Translations under genes and position numbers: made by a program | The notes under the pieces: generated by a model | Told to the model about the DNA's origin: nothing | What the model saw: only the letters and a program-made list of their open reading frames with translations | Databases searched by the model: none | Part shown: piece by piece, positions 21,319 to 32,766 of the stretch | Position numbering within the stretch: position 1 is the first letter of the stretch | Layout: every line of letters starts with the position of its first letter | Source: Crossaster papposus | Lineage: Eukaryota; Echinodermata; Asteroidea; Velatida; Solasteridae | NCBI GenBank assembly: GCA_037893245.1 | Contig: JBAIAA010000245.1 | Coordinates: 558,001-622,000, forward strand | Reading direction: 5' to 3' | DNA: 64,000 bases

Positions 21319-22085
21319 TGGTCTTGCCCTGGTGGCAATTTCTCTCTGTTTATTTCATATTACATGGATGACTGGTCTTAAAATTAACAAAACTTGTCGC
21401 AAACAAAGTCATATATCACTCTCAATCCCCACCCCCCCCCCTAAGAAAAAAGGGTCAAACCACACCTATATCCCTGGAACTGTTGACAGCACTCAAGAAC
21501 TAAATTGCATAAACATTGAAACATGAGACTACACAGGCACACAAGACAAGCAATCAATAAAGATGATGAAAATGGGGCACTGGATTACTTAGTGTGAAAA
21601 CAACTTGTAGGGCACATTTTGAGCATGGGCGAGCAACTGGGCCAAAGCTATCACAAGCTTGTATAGTTGGAACATTAGGCAGCAAATGTCAAATGCAGGC
21701 ATCAACTGCGTGCGGTTTGTGAGTCCACTTGCTGGTTTATGTACAGTACATGTGTGTGCAATGTACAGGTATGGTACAAGTTTATTGCTCCATGGGTACA
21801 TGTACATGTAGACCCCCTGCGTGGCTTTTGGCAGTTTACAGGTCAGTACGTGAGCAGAAAGGTGAAGAAATTGACATGATGTTTTAAATCCCTGACCCAT
21901 TTCTGATCTTACTTTATTCAAACTCCCTCCCTCTGAAGGTATGCTCATGGTAAAAAAAAAGGCTTTTTAAAAGAGTCTTGATTACTTATAATGGTACACT
22001 GCAACATCTAGTACATTCCTACTGACCTGGTAAAGGTATATACTGTGCAAATATTATTACTTTATTTTTTTTTGAAGGTTTCCCT
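21319..22085. other. Non-coding stretch
   Basis: Poly-C run near 21435 and short ACATGT tracts near 21800. No supported exon. Confidence 0.4.
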
Positions 22086-22330
22086 TCAAACCAGTTCGTG
22101 CCGGATGACGTATATAAACGAAAAGTTTTCCCCAGATTCAAAACGGATGATGCATAAACACGTCACAAGCAAGGCCGGGAATGTCTGTCAGCAGCGAGCA
22201 AGGCCGGAAATGCGTGGGTGTGCTTCCCGGCACCATCGGCCTAAACCTGCTTCAGAGCGAGTTTTGTTAAAAATAATCCCGCCCCTCGGCTCGGTGAGGT
22301 CAAAATAATCCTGGCGCGAACTGATGGTTA
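22086..22330. repeat. Dispersed ACGCAAAGTTT repeat family, copy 3
   Basis: CCAGTTCGTGCCGGATGACG at one end and CTGGCGCGAACTGATGG at the other. Contains AAAGTTTTCCCCAGATTCAA, GCAAGGCCGG and GGGTGTGCTTCCCGG, closely matching 55310-55565 in inverse. Confidence 0.7.
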
Positions 22331-22399
22331 AAAACACACCCAGAGAAACGTAGTATTTGGAAACAAAACATTCATTTAAAGTACATTGAAGCTCTTTAA

Positions 22400-22778
22400 A
22401 GGTAGTATACACCATTGGTAATTGCTTGAATTATTATGAATTTGTAGATTTAGGGGGTTGTATTTCATAGTAAATATCGTTTAACTGACTTTTCCGACGT
22501 TTTACCATAATGGATGCCGAGAAAAGCACGAAAAACAGCGTTTGTTTTCAACCGGGGTCGAGCCGTTATTCTTAAGTTATTTGTGTTTTGTCGCTCTCGC
22601 CGGACGGCGAGAGCGAATTTTTCTTTATAAAATTCAATTGTTCACAATAATTACAGGATATCTAGCGCAATCATTTTGCTGGATGCCTACAATCATTATT
22701 TACTTTCAAATAAGTAAGATATTTCTTTATAATTCGGTAGTAAATATTTTCGATATCTGCAAATGGTGTATACTACCT
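22400..22778. mobile_element. TTAA-flanked MITE, full copy
   Basis: TTAA at 22396-22399 and 22779-22782. AGGTAGTATACACCATTGG left, GGTGTATACTACCT right. Core CTCTCGCCGGACGGCGAGAG. Confidence 0.9.
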
Positions 22779-22782
22779 TTAA

Positions 22783-24899
22783 AGTACATTAGTTAGAACT
22801 TTTTTAGAAGTCTATCCCATGCTATTTTAAAATTGTCAGAATCTTTCCAGGCTGGAAAGCAATTCTCCAGTTTTCCTTTAATTTCTACCCTAATTTCATG
22901 TAAACTCTGTAGATCGATATCTCATAAGCCACTGCATCATGCCTTCAGCCATACATGTACATGTCAAGAGCTTGACAAGCAATTATGCGGATTCGACCTT
23001 GCCCAATATTTCTACAAGAGCTTTGACTGATTATCCTAAAAGCCTTATCTGCCAAAAGCGAGCCATAAAACAGAGCGGAGAATTAACACTCGCAGGAACC
23101 ACTGCACAAACCACCTGCTCCGCCAAGTACAACAGTAACATCCAAGTACAACAGTAACATCCGGCGTCATGCAAAGTGTTTGGGCATTTAATTGACATCG
23201 CATCTTAGAAAATCCTAAGGCACATATAATTGTTAAAACATGCACACTATTATGCGATGTGAGAGCTAATGTCGTATAATCCCCTCGCAGCAGGGATTGG
23301 GTTTTAGTGCAGTTATACACTAGGGTTCAAAGAACGACCAATTACGGGACGACGAACGACACAGTTCTGCGACTTCTCTCTATATCTAAGTTTATTGCTG
23401 ATCTAACACAATCCGGACACAACAAATGGTCGTCGACGGACGGACCCCTGTACATTAGAAAACAATGTAAGAACATGGGTTTAAAATACTATACTTGTTA
23501 TACATATTACATGACAACACCTAATTTAGTTTAAATGTGATAGACAGTTTCTGGTTCGTGTTACTCTCAGTGGTGAACACTAAACAGTTATCAGCTGGTG
23601 AATGGAATTTGATGCGTTACAATTTACACAAATGTCTTTATTCCCTAACTCAAGGCATTCAAAGTTTAAGTAGCAAACATTGATTGTATCATCAGATCAA
23701 TATAAGTAACACAATGCTTGGGCAACAGAATCAAATAATATTCTATCTTGTGCTCGTCATTTGCAATCTAGTGAACATTGTTTTCAAAATACAGTATTCA
23801 AAGTCAACTCTTATATTTACAATCTATGGAACTTAATTGTGAATCAAGAACACAATAAGTCAAGAGCTAACCTGGATATTCTTGGCAGTTAAACTAACTG
23901 ACTAACACTTCAGCATGATACTTCGGCTGACTACGGAGCTATATATAAGAGAGAAAAAGGATTATACTTAAACAACTTTTCAATCTTATTATGATAATAT
24001 AGAAATTCATATCACAGAAGATATAAGTGCAATTGTTTCACCATGATTGGATTCCAAATCAAGATAATCTTCAATTCAGTAATTGTAAATGTATCAATCG
24101 AGATCCTTTAGAAATACAACTGCCAGTAAGAAGTTCCAAAAAGTCAAGCTTCTTAATTCAAGTACATGCATACAATTTATCAATAACCCTTCAGACCTAA
24201 ATAAAGTATAAGCTTGAATTGACATTAAAACTAAAGGTAAAACACAACAGTAACATTTGCGACAAAGTTTCAAAGTTACAAGTCAGAATTACAAAATATC
24301 ACAACTCACCCCAATCTGGCTACCATATGAAGTACATCAGACATCTGCTTGGATGGCGGGAGCAGAGTGCTCTCCCAGACCCAGTGCAGCAGGTTAAATA
24401 CACCCCAAAAGTCGGTGATCGACCAATTTTGACCATTTACCGATTGGCCGAATTCAAATATTAACCCCTCCTTTCTAATTATGAAATTAGAGTAAGTCTT
24501 CTGATTGGTTGGGCTGTTACTAAAATCTCCTGAGATCACTTATTTTCTGCTGACCACCCTTATTTTCTGCTGACCACCAAAATCTCTTCCAGGTCTCAAC
24601 CAACTTTCAAAACTAGGTTGATTTGTGTTCCTAGTAATAAAATCAGACATACAAGTTACTAAAAATAACTGGACAAGATCATGGGAAAGTATTTCTAAAA
24701 CAAAGAGTTTAGTTAAGTAGGGACTAAAAGTGTGGTCTGACAAAGGTCACAATAGTTCACTATGTTGTGTATAGTAAATGGACTCAGAGGAGCAGTCTCT
24801 GGAATTTGGTTTGTCAGCACTACAACCAGATGGTTGGTTCTCCTTGGCATAAACAATTTTATAAGATTAAAATAAGGAAGACAAATTTCCATTATCCGA
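22783..24899. other. AT-rich stretch without a recognised gene
   Basis: Short ORFs only. A 24306-24432 minus-strand ORF (FWGVFNLLHWVWESTLLP) followed by GGGTGAGT looks mildly exon-like, but I cannot assign it. A 20-bp direct duplication (TTATTTTCTGCTGACCACC) lies at about 24541-24580. Confidence 0.4.
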
Positions 24900-26444
24900 C
24901 ACTAATTAACATATGCAATGCTACAGAACGTGAAAGATCTTGGCATCTTTAGATCAAGAGGTAAGCGTGCAGGGCGTCGTTGGCCAAAATCCCAAATCCC
25001 TGTGGAGAGTGGTAATCGTTCACTCCCCATCTCTCAATATCCAAGACGATCAGCGAATTCCCAAGTCCTGGTGCAAGTTCCCCTCCTGGACCTTGGATTG
25101 CATCATGATGACTCGTTGACTGCTGTTAGTCCTATTCATGTTAATTCGTCTGATGAAGGCTCTGCGCCGATTGTGACAGCTTCGGGCATCAAGAACATCA
25201 AAGGCATCAAATTTTTTCATTTAAATTCTCAGTCTCTCTACAACAAGATGGACGAGATACGGCTCCTGGTGCTTGAATCTAATCCCGATGTTTTCGGGAT
25301 TTCTGAAACCTGGCTCCATGACGAGATTGACAATTCGGAGATCCACATACCGAACTATAGCCTGTTACGTAAGGATAGAAATGATAGGCATGGCGGTGTA
25401 GCGATCTACGTGCACAACAGACTATGTATCCAACAAATTCATCTGCCTGATATTCAACTTGTCAAAGTTGAAACCTTATGGATGAAAGTGAGCCTCCCGA
25501 ATACTCGTCCAATCTATGCTGGCATCGTCTATGGACCGAATGTGTGCAACGAGTTCTTCGAGGAGCTTGAAGCAGTGCTCGACGAGATCATAGTGCTGCG
25601 CATAGAACTCAGGGAGAAATCATCTGTTTTGGGGACTTTAATTGTAATTCTTTGAACTCCAGTGACTGGAAATGGAAGAAACTCCAGGATTTAATGTCAA
25701 TAAGACAATTGTCGCAAATTATATCTAAACCAACTAGAGTTACGCGTATCTCAGAAACTCTCATTGACCATGTCTGGACCACTCGTCCCAAAATGTACTC
25801 TAGTAATGGTGTCTTACCATTGGTCATCAGTGATCATTCTTTAACTTATGCAGTTCGTAAGGTGTTGAAGTTTCCCAGGGGGCCTGCTCGTAAAATCAAG
25901 GGCTGGTCGGTCATATCGTACTTTTAACGAAGGTAATTTTATTTATGACCTTGAGTATGCCGCCTGGTCAGAGGTTGAAATTTGTGGTTGTCCTGACACA
26001 GCCTTGAGAGCTTTTGAGAAAGTTTTCAATCAAGTTTGTGACAAACATGCTCCAATGAAACAAATTCAAATTCCTAATAGGACTCCTAACTGGTTTTCTG
26101 ACGAGTACTTTGTTCTCAGAAAAGAACTTGAACAAACTAAAATTCATGCCCAAACTAACAAATCTCAAATTGCCTGGGACGCTTTTTATCATCTGAGAAA
26201 CAGGGTTAATAATTTAGCAAAAAAATTAAAACGTGAATTTTATGAATCATCTATTAGCAATGCTGGGGCCGATTCAAGAAAACTTTGGAAGGTGATAAAA
26301 ACAATTTTGCCCTCGAGTAAATACGGTTCTATAGGAAATGTTAGATCAAATAATGGCATACTGACTGATGGGCATGCAATTGCTAACAAATTTAATAATT
26401 TCTTTGCTAGCATAGGTATGAACTTAGCCGACGCTATAGATGAT
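24900..26444 (+). pseudogene. CR1/Jockey-type LINE ORF2, part 1 (endonuclease and linker), interrupted
   Basis: Apurinic-type endonuclease domain of a non-LTR retrotransposon: FFHLNSQSLYNKMDEI, DVFGISETWLH and RHGGVAIYVHN. After a frame slip near 25600-25620 come CFGDFNCNS, TLIDHVWTT and ISDHSLTYAV, the SDH catalytic region. A linker ends ...NFFASIGMNLADAID. Further frame breaks occur near 25.9 kb. The 5' boundary is not defined and the copy may be 5'-truncated. The sequence stops at the target site of the ISL2EU element (AT at 26443-26444) and resumes at 32767. Confidence 0.85.
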
Positions 26445-26602
26445 GTGCCCTCTGACGTCACTCCTAAACCACAACACGATGCGCGCGCATGTTGACGGGC
26501 AGAAACGCATGTCGTTTTGTTCATGCACGATAGTGTCCGGTGGTTTACGTCGCACAATTAGCCTGATTTTATACGTCAAAATGCACGATTAATTAGGGCA
26601 TA

Positions 26603-29185
26603 ATGATACCCAAACCTAACATTGTTTTGTCTATGACTGACGAGAATCGGAAAACGTATCATAACCGTTTGCAGACAAACTCCGGGGTGATTTTACCGGA
26701 TCCGTACAGCATAAATAAGCTCGATTGGTTTGACAGCACCGACAAATGGCCACAGCTGCAATTTGCCGACATCTACCACTATCTCATTTATACACCAAGT
26801 GAATTTACCCATGAATCTCTAAAAGCATTTCGTTCGTTGGAAGCCTACAACTACTTCGTGTCTGGTCATGTCCAGAAGTGTTTTTATCATAAAGTAAAAG
26901 AAACCCAGTACTGTTACATACGAAGTTTAGTCTTGCCGGGTCAACGTCAAAATCCACGCTCTGACGAAGACATGTTTGACGCTTGGATATGTGTGCAGAA
27001 CTGTGGCACGGTTCATACTGCATCATGTACATGTATGGCGGGGTAAGCACGAATTTAATTGTTCACAATGCTTGTCTTATTTCAGTAGACCATAACATTT
27101 TCATAAATGACATTGCTGCTGCCCATCTGTAACGCTTTACTCAAATTACTGTGATACAGAATCCATGCTTTTTAATTTTAGTGCTGTACACTATTTTTAT
27201 TTTATAAAATCAAACAAAATTATCATTCAAATTGTTGTGAAGCAAATTAAGTTCACGTTTTACTGCCAGTGCCAGGGGTGGACTCCTCCATACTAAAGTG
27301 TACGAGTGGACTGGAGGATCCAGGGGATGGGGCCCAAGCATTTAGTTTAACACATATATATACAACAAATGTTTAAAAAGAATCCTTAATTGCCAAAATG
27401 TTATTAAAAAAGGTTGTGTTCATTTTTCGTTTTAAAGATTGGGAACAGCATGCTCACACGTTGCAGCACTGATGTATTTTGTTGAGGCTACCAAGCGACG
27501 ACTAGTACTACTGGATAAACCATCTGTTACAAGTTTACCATGTGCGTGGAAGGCTCCAAAACAAAAGGTTAGTATACTAATGGTTCTTTATTTGAAAGTT
27601 TTGAGGCTTTTTTTTGTGGTATCTAAATCGGATAAGTTTGCGGTAACACCATGTGTATTATCTACTGTCGAAAGTAGATAAGATCGGGGGACTTCTCGAA
27701 TGTATCTACACTACTCAAGTACTCTAGCAGAAGCATGACAACTATTGTACTTAGTGACAGTAGAAAATTATATTACTTTGCGGCAGTGTAGATAAATTCG
27801 AAAAGTCATCATATCCTATCTACTTTCCGACAGTAGGTGGTGCAAACTTATCCGATTTAAGTTAATTTATTATTTTTCAGTAAGTAACATAATGTTACCT
27901 GCTCAGTACTCCATTGAAGGTCACAGAAATGTTGATATTGCAAAATGTTTCAACATTTTGTTTCTTCAAATATTTTACACAGGTAAATCCCAAAGCATTG
28001 TCAACCATCAATTTCAAAAGGCCTAAAGCTACACAAGAAGATCTGCCTGCAAAGGGGCCTAGGATTCAAGAGCCGAGAGATGCGCCCCATATATCTGCAA
28101 CTGATTTCCGTGAGTTGAAGGAAATTGCACCAGGTGCAGCACTGTTTACACTGCATGAAAACAGCGACAGTGATGCTACAGACTCTGCATCTGAAGATGA
28201 AAGCAACCCACTCAACGATCTTCCAGAACCGATCACGCATCACTTTGATGCAAGAAATGCATTACTTGGTGCAACAGAACTTGGAGAGAGGGTGGCACAT
28301 GTTGCACGTAAACTCCAGTCCGAGTTCACAACAAATGCCATATTAACACTTGAGCGTGCAACTATGGGGCAAGCGGAAAATCCAGCTTGGCAGGAACACC
28401 GAGCTGGAAGAGTTACAGCCAGCAGAACCAAGAAACTGTACACACTCCAATCCACAACTAACCCCAAAAGAATAGTTGGGGAAATTATGGGATACAGCAA
28501 AGCACCCCCTGACGTTCCAGCATTGCGATGGGGGCGTACGAAGGAGGTCACTGCGGTACAACAATACACCGAAGACTACAAATGTCTACATGAAAACTTC
28601 AGTTTTCATCAGTGTGGTCTATTTGTACACACAGAGAAACCATGGATGGGTGCCACCCCAGACGGCCAAGTGGGTTGCAACTGCTGTGGTGTTGGGATTT
28701 TAGAGGTAAAGTGTCCTTACCGTCTCAAGACATCAAGCATTGCAGAAGGCATACATCAGTCTAACTTTTACCTTGATGAGAATTGCAAACTAAAACGAAA
28801 CCATGAGTACTTCTTCCAGGTGCAGTTCCAAATTCTGTGTTTAGATTTAGAGAGTGTGTACTGTGACTTTATGGTGTGGACACCAAAGGACTATTGTGTT
28901 GAGCGTATTTACAGAGATATTGTTTTTGGCAAAGAAATTGAGAAAATAATTTCTAGAAATTACATGAAATATGTCCTCCCAGAGGTTCTGACGAGAACGA
29001 ACGATCCCCTTTTGTCTGGTGACGATAGAAACATGTGTTTCTGTAACAGACCAGCTTTTGGCAAAATGGTGAATTGTGGTGGGCCAAGCTGTAAAGTAAA
29101 GAGGTTCCATCTGAGTTGTGTGCAGTTGAAAAGAATGCCAGGTAGACTCTGGTTTTGTAACAACTGTCGTGGTAACAATAATTAA
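26603..29185 (+). CDS. SWIM / YqaJ-type nuclease / PHD-finger accessory protein of the ISL2EU-like element
   Basis: Three exons: 26603-27042, 27438-27567 and 27983-29185, with GT-AG junctions and matching phases, giving 590 residues with no stop. The splice between exons 1 and 2 builds a SWIM zinc finger (CTCMAG joined to LGTACSHVAALM, CxC...CxH) near residues 141-155. Residues about 320-500 are a YqaJ-like (lambda exonuclease fold) domain: NPAWQEHRAGRVTASR, GATPDG and LEVKCPY supply the PD-(D/E)xK residues. The C-terminus (about 540-590) is a PHD finger (MCFCNRP, MVNCGG, FHLSCV, WFCNNC). It probably processes transposon or host DNA ends, and the PHD finger may read histone tails; both are inference. 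The start ATG is the first in frame, with no competing upstream exon seen. Confidence 0.82.
27625..27858. mobile_element. Small fold-back MITE in intron 2 of the nuclease gene
   Basis: 17-bp perfect terminal inverted repeats AAATCGGATAAGTTTGC / GCAAACTTATCCGATTT, and inner arms ATCTACTGTCGAAAGTAGAT and CTATCTACTTTCCGACAG facing each other. It lies wholly within the intron 27568-27982. Confidence 0.75.
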
Positions 29186-29280
29186 AACTAATGCGGTATT
29201 ATGAAAACACAACTAGAAACATGAACATTTGGCTGCAAAAATGAAATTTTCTACATGTTTATTGCAAGTGGGTACCTTGA

Positions 29281-29286
29281 AATAAA
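29281..29286 (+). promoter_or_regulatory. Candidate polyadenylation signal of the nuclease gene
   Basis: AATAAA 96 bases downstream of the stop codon, in the 880-bp space between the two convergent genes. Confidence 0.45.
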
Positions 29287-30064
29287 TGGCACACAGTACA
29301 TACAGTATGATGTAACATTAAATCATCAGAACCAAATGTCATGGCCCAAATTTTAGGATCAGCATTATTTTGTATGAATATAACCAATTTTTTATAAACA
29401 TTTGAAGACCAGCAGTCTTGCCAACATTACCAATGATGTGTCTTATTTTTTATTCAAATGGAGTAAGCAGAGTAGTTGTAACAGCCGTGCCAACATTACT
29501 AATAATGTCACCCCCTCCCCGGGGAAACAAATATCTCTATGCCACCGAGTCTTTCCAACATTATCGGTAATGCACCTCATCCGTAAAATAAATTTGTAAA
29601 CCTAAAATGAATCTGCAAACAAACTCAAAACAAACTGAAAATTCAGGTGAATTAAAGCTCCAAAAAACACAAAATAAAAGATTGACATGAAACTTACAAG
29701 GTAAAAAGTTTATGATAGTAGCAAACTTTCCTTGAAATATTTCAGCCTGTTTTAGCGTTTTTCGAAATGCATGTACATGTATTTGTGAAATAAGACCCCA
29801 AAAGAAATTTTGTCTGCGAGACAAAAACACCGACCATTAGAATACATTATTTACTTTTTTCTCTAAAAGTAAACAAAATGAGCTGAGATATTCACAGGTT
29901 GGTTTGTTTCACATATATCTCTTGGTTCCTATGAAGTACAGAAGCATTTACAGACACATTACCAAAAGTGTAATCGGGCTTTCAGTTACACTTTAATAAT
30001 ATTTGCAATTTGATAATATCATTTCAGGAAAACTTTGAGGATGTGCTTACTGGGTCCATACATT

Positions 30065-32540
30065 TCACTTTTGATACTGTGGTACAACACTAACATTTAA
30101 ATTTGTAAGTCCAGCACATATGGTTACTATTTCATCAAGCATGTCTACCTGTGTGATAGGAATAATTGTTTGTAGTACATTAAATGACTTCAAACGTCCA
30201 ATGACACGTTCAACATGTATGCGTACACGTGACAGCTTTCTTGATTTGTCAACATCTTCTTTTGAAAGTTGTTTTTTCCCCTTTGTGTAGGCAGGAACCA
30301 TAAGTCGGCACCCTAGTATGGCCATTTCTTCTTTAACATTGAAACCCCTATCAGCCACAACATCATCACCAGGATCCAATTTGTTCAACAAACCACATTT
30401 AAGAGTTATTTCCTTGTCTGAAACTCTTCCACCCCATCCAGGAGAGATGAAACTAACGGCACCACTTGGTGTAATGCTTACCAAGTATTTGATTGTATTA
30501 TGGTTTTTATAATTTGAGTATGTTTCAGCTCGAGCAGTTAAATTTAATGGTCGTTCAATAAAAATCTCTGTACAATCAATTATTGCCACTGTTCGCTTAA
30601 AATGTGTTTTAAAGCACTGAGGTAAGTGCTGCCTCACTGACAGTCTACTTGGCCAGGTAATTGTCTCCTTCAGTACCGCAGCCATCTTTGGGATCCATGT
30701 CCTCATTATTCTTGAGATGATAGTCCTGTGTATCCCATACCTGTATGCAATGTCCTTGTCTCTCAGTCCCAGGCGCATCTTCATTAAAACCATGAGCATT
30801 TGATTTTCCCAACTGCATGCAGTTTTTCTCACTTTTTTCCACATCATGGCTGTCTGACACAATGAAAGCAACCACATAAAGATTGCTGTACTTTCAAGCC
30901 CAGTATAAAACTTGAACTTTGTTTTGTCGTTTTTGATAGTGTTGTAGCTGAAAATTTTCTCTTGCAGCTTTTCGTTTTGTACCAAGGCTTCATCCAGTTC
31001 TTGTCGCAGGTTGGTGACCTCTGATGACAGTGCTGCATTTTCCTCAAGGAGCTCCTTGCACCTACATGGTTGATCATCACCACAATCTGTGTAAAACATG
31101 TCGAATAAAAAACCTGTAAAACTTATTTTGTTGATGAAAATGGTACAATCATCAATTAGATTTATACCTTTGATGTTGATTTTGAATATTATCATACGAG
31201 TGATATTATTTACCATTAAAATGCATAGCGCACAAACAAAGTGTATTTTACTGTCGATGATATCGCGGAACGGAAATTTCTTGTATCCCTTGAAAATTGA
31301 ACGCTTTATAAATCCAGTTATTATTATTATTGAATGTTCACAGGTTATTATAAATGTGTGCATAATAAACACGAGCATTTACCAATGCTGTACTCTAGTC
31401 TTTACTCGGTCATAACGAGACCACAAACCGAAAATTGAAAGTGAACATTTCTGTCTTACCATCATGCTCATCAAAGTTAACTGCCTCTTCCGTGACGTAG
31501 GCATGCATCTGGACCAAAATCTCTGCAACCTCTTTCTGTGAATCATCTGGCTCACTAGGAGTAGGACGATCATGCTCAGGTGGCAGTTGTAAGTCTAATG
31601 ATTCTCTACGCCGATTGAATCTCTCAAATCTGTCCTGATGTTGCTTTTCCTTCTTCTGATTAGTCTTGTTGTACACGAATACAGTTGGCACAAAGTCGGG
31701 ATCATTAGGATCATCTGAAGTCTTGCCTGTTAAAAATTGGAAACCACCAAGTGAGTTAGCAATGCATCATGATTGATAATAAATGGAACCTAAAAACTAG
31801 AATCAGAAAACTTGCTCCCAGTCGGAAGAAAATTAACAAATAATGTGAAAGGGGGGGGGGGGGGGGGAATTGTGTGAGGGTATGGACCGCATTTAAAAAT
31901 AATTTATCTAATGTAAACTACTGATGAGGGATCGAACTTCATGAGGCCAAATCAAAAATATATATCAGTTGATCGTCCATAGACACAATAAATTCTCGTT
32001 TTAAAGCCACATTGTTTTATTTCTTATTTTATTGTGTTCTCAAAAAGTCCATATTTGGCTTAAAAGGTATAACAATTTTGGGACAACAACATCATCACAC
32101 GGCAAGTGTGAAGATGTTGTTGTCCCCACCGGTCAACATGGAGGTACGTAGGAATAGACCTCCATGCGGTCAACAACTACAACTGGGTGTACATACCCCC
32201 CAAAATGCTATGTTGTTCACGTCACCGAACCCGTTCAGCATGGAGGCAGCAACTACGTCGTACTCGTAGTCGTCTTCGGCCTTCCATTTTGAATTTTTAT
32301 GAGAATGAAATGTTACAAAAATATCGACAAACCTTTCACAAAATGAGCACTACATAGTCGTGCATGGTGTGTATCTGCTTCGCTCCAATTTTTTCGGCGA
32401 ATCGCGGACAACCACAGGCGACGTTTCTCCGTTCTCAACTTATTCGAGCCAGAGATTGGGATTCTGTAGAACTTAAGCCCATTTTTCTCCCCTTTTTTTC
32501 GGCGGTTTGTGCAGCCGATAGCACAGCAGCTCTCAGGCAT
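30065..32540 (-). CDS. THAP-domain DDE_Tnp_4 transposase of the ISL2EU-like element
   Basis: Three exons: 32540-32333, 31726-31460 and 31086-30065, with canonical junctions and consistent phases, giving 498 residues with no stop. Exon 1 is a THAP C2CH DNA-binding domain (CCAIGCTNRR, FYRIP, LWLSAIRR, LCSAHF). Exon 2 is a charged linker. Exon 3 begins with a Cys-rich patch and a coiled coil (LLEENAALSSEVTNLRQEL), then a helix-turn-helix-like region and an RNase-H-fold catalytic domain. Likely catalytic residues are D in IIDCTEIFIERP (about 327), D in DDVVADRGFN (about 402) and E in HVERVIGRLK (about 450). It would bind the GTGCCCTCTG termini and catalyse cut-and-paste. Alternative start codons are unlikely because the THAP domain begins at the first Met. 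Confidence 0.88.
31851..31868 (+). repeat. Poly-G run
   Basis: Run of about 18 G in intron 1 of the transposase gene. Confidence 0.8.
32080..32126. repeat. Short hairpin in transposase intron 1
   Basis: GGGACAACAACATC and GATGTTGTTGTCCC are inverted around TCACAC-GGCAA-GTGTGA, giving an almost continuous 20-bp stem with a five-base loop. Confidence 0.6.
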
Positions 32541-32766
32541 CGTCTTTAGGAACTATTTATTAAAGACTCGTGAAAATTTGAAACCAATAACGAAAAGAAT
32601 TTTCATGAAAAAAACCTGTTTTTTAGAGAGCACAATTTGTCCGTCATTGATTTACACACATTGTTTAACGCATGTACTAGTAGTAGTACTGTACGTGTTG
32701 TTGATATGTTGCCCGGCGGAAGTTGGGGTCACGTGACAAAGCCAGGATTTTGTCAACAGAGGGCAC

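Larger units (their letters stand above)
26445..32766. mobile_element. ISL2EU/IS4EU-like DNA transposon (PIF/Harbinger-ISL2EU supergroup), complete
   Basis: 6,322 bp. Termini GTGCCCTCTG at 26445 and its inverse CAGAGGGCAC ending at 32766, flanked by AT on both sides (26443-26444, 32767-32768). It sits inside LINE ORF2. It holds two convergent, spliced genes that read through without stops: a nuclease-type accessory protein (26603-29185, plus) and a THAP-DDE transposase (32540-30065, minus). The 2-bp AT duplication separates it from classic Harbinger (3-bp TWA). The two-gene layout with a YqaJ-type nuclease is, from memory, typical of ISL2EU. Both ORFs look intact, so the element is young or still active. 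Confidence 0.82.

Noticed and set aside
24306-24539. Minus-strand ORF with exon-like composition before GGGTGAGT
   Set aside because: No family recognised, no clear acceptor, and phase cannot be tied to the receptor.
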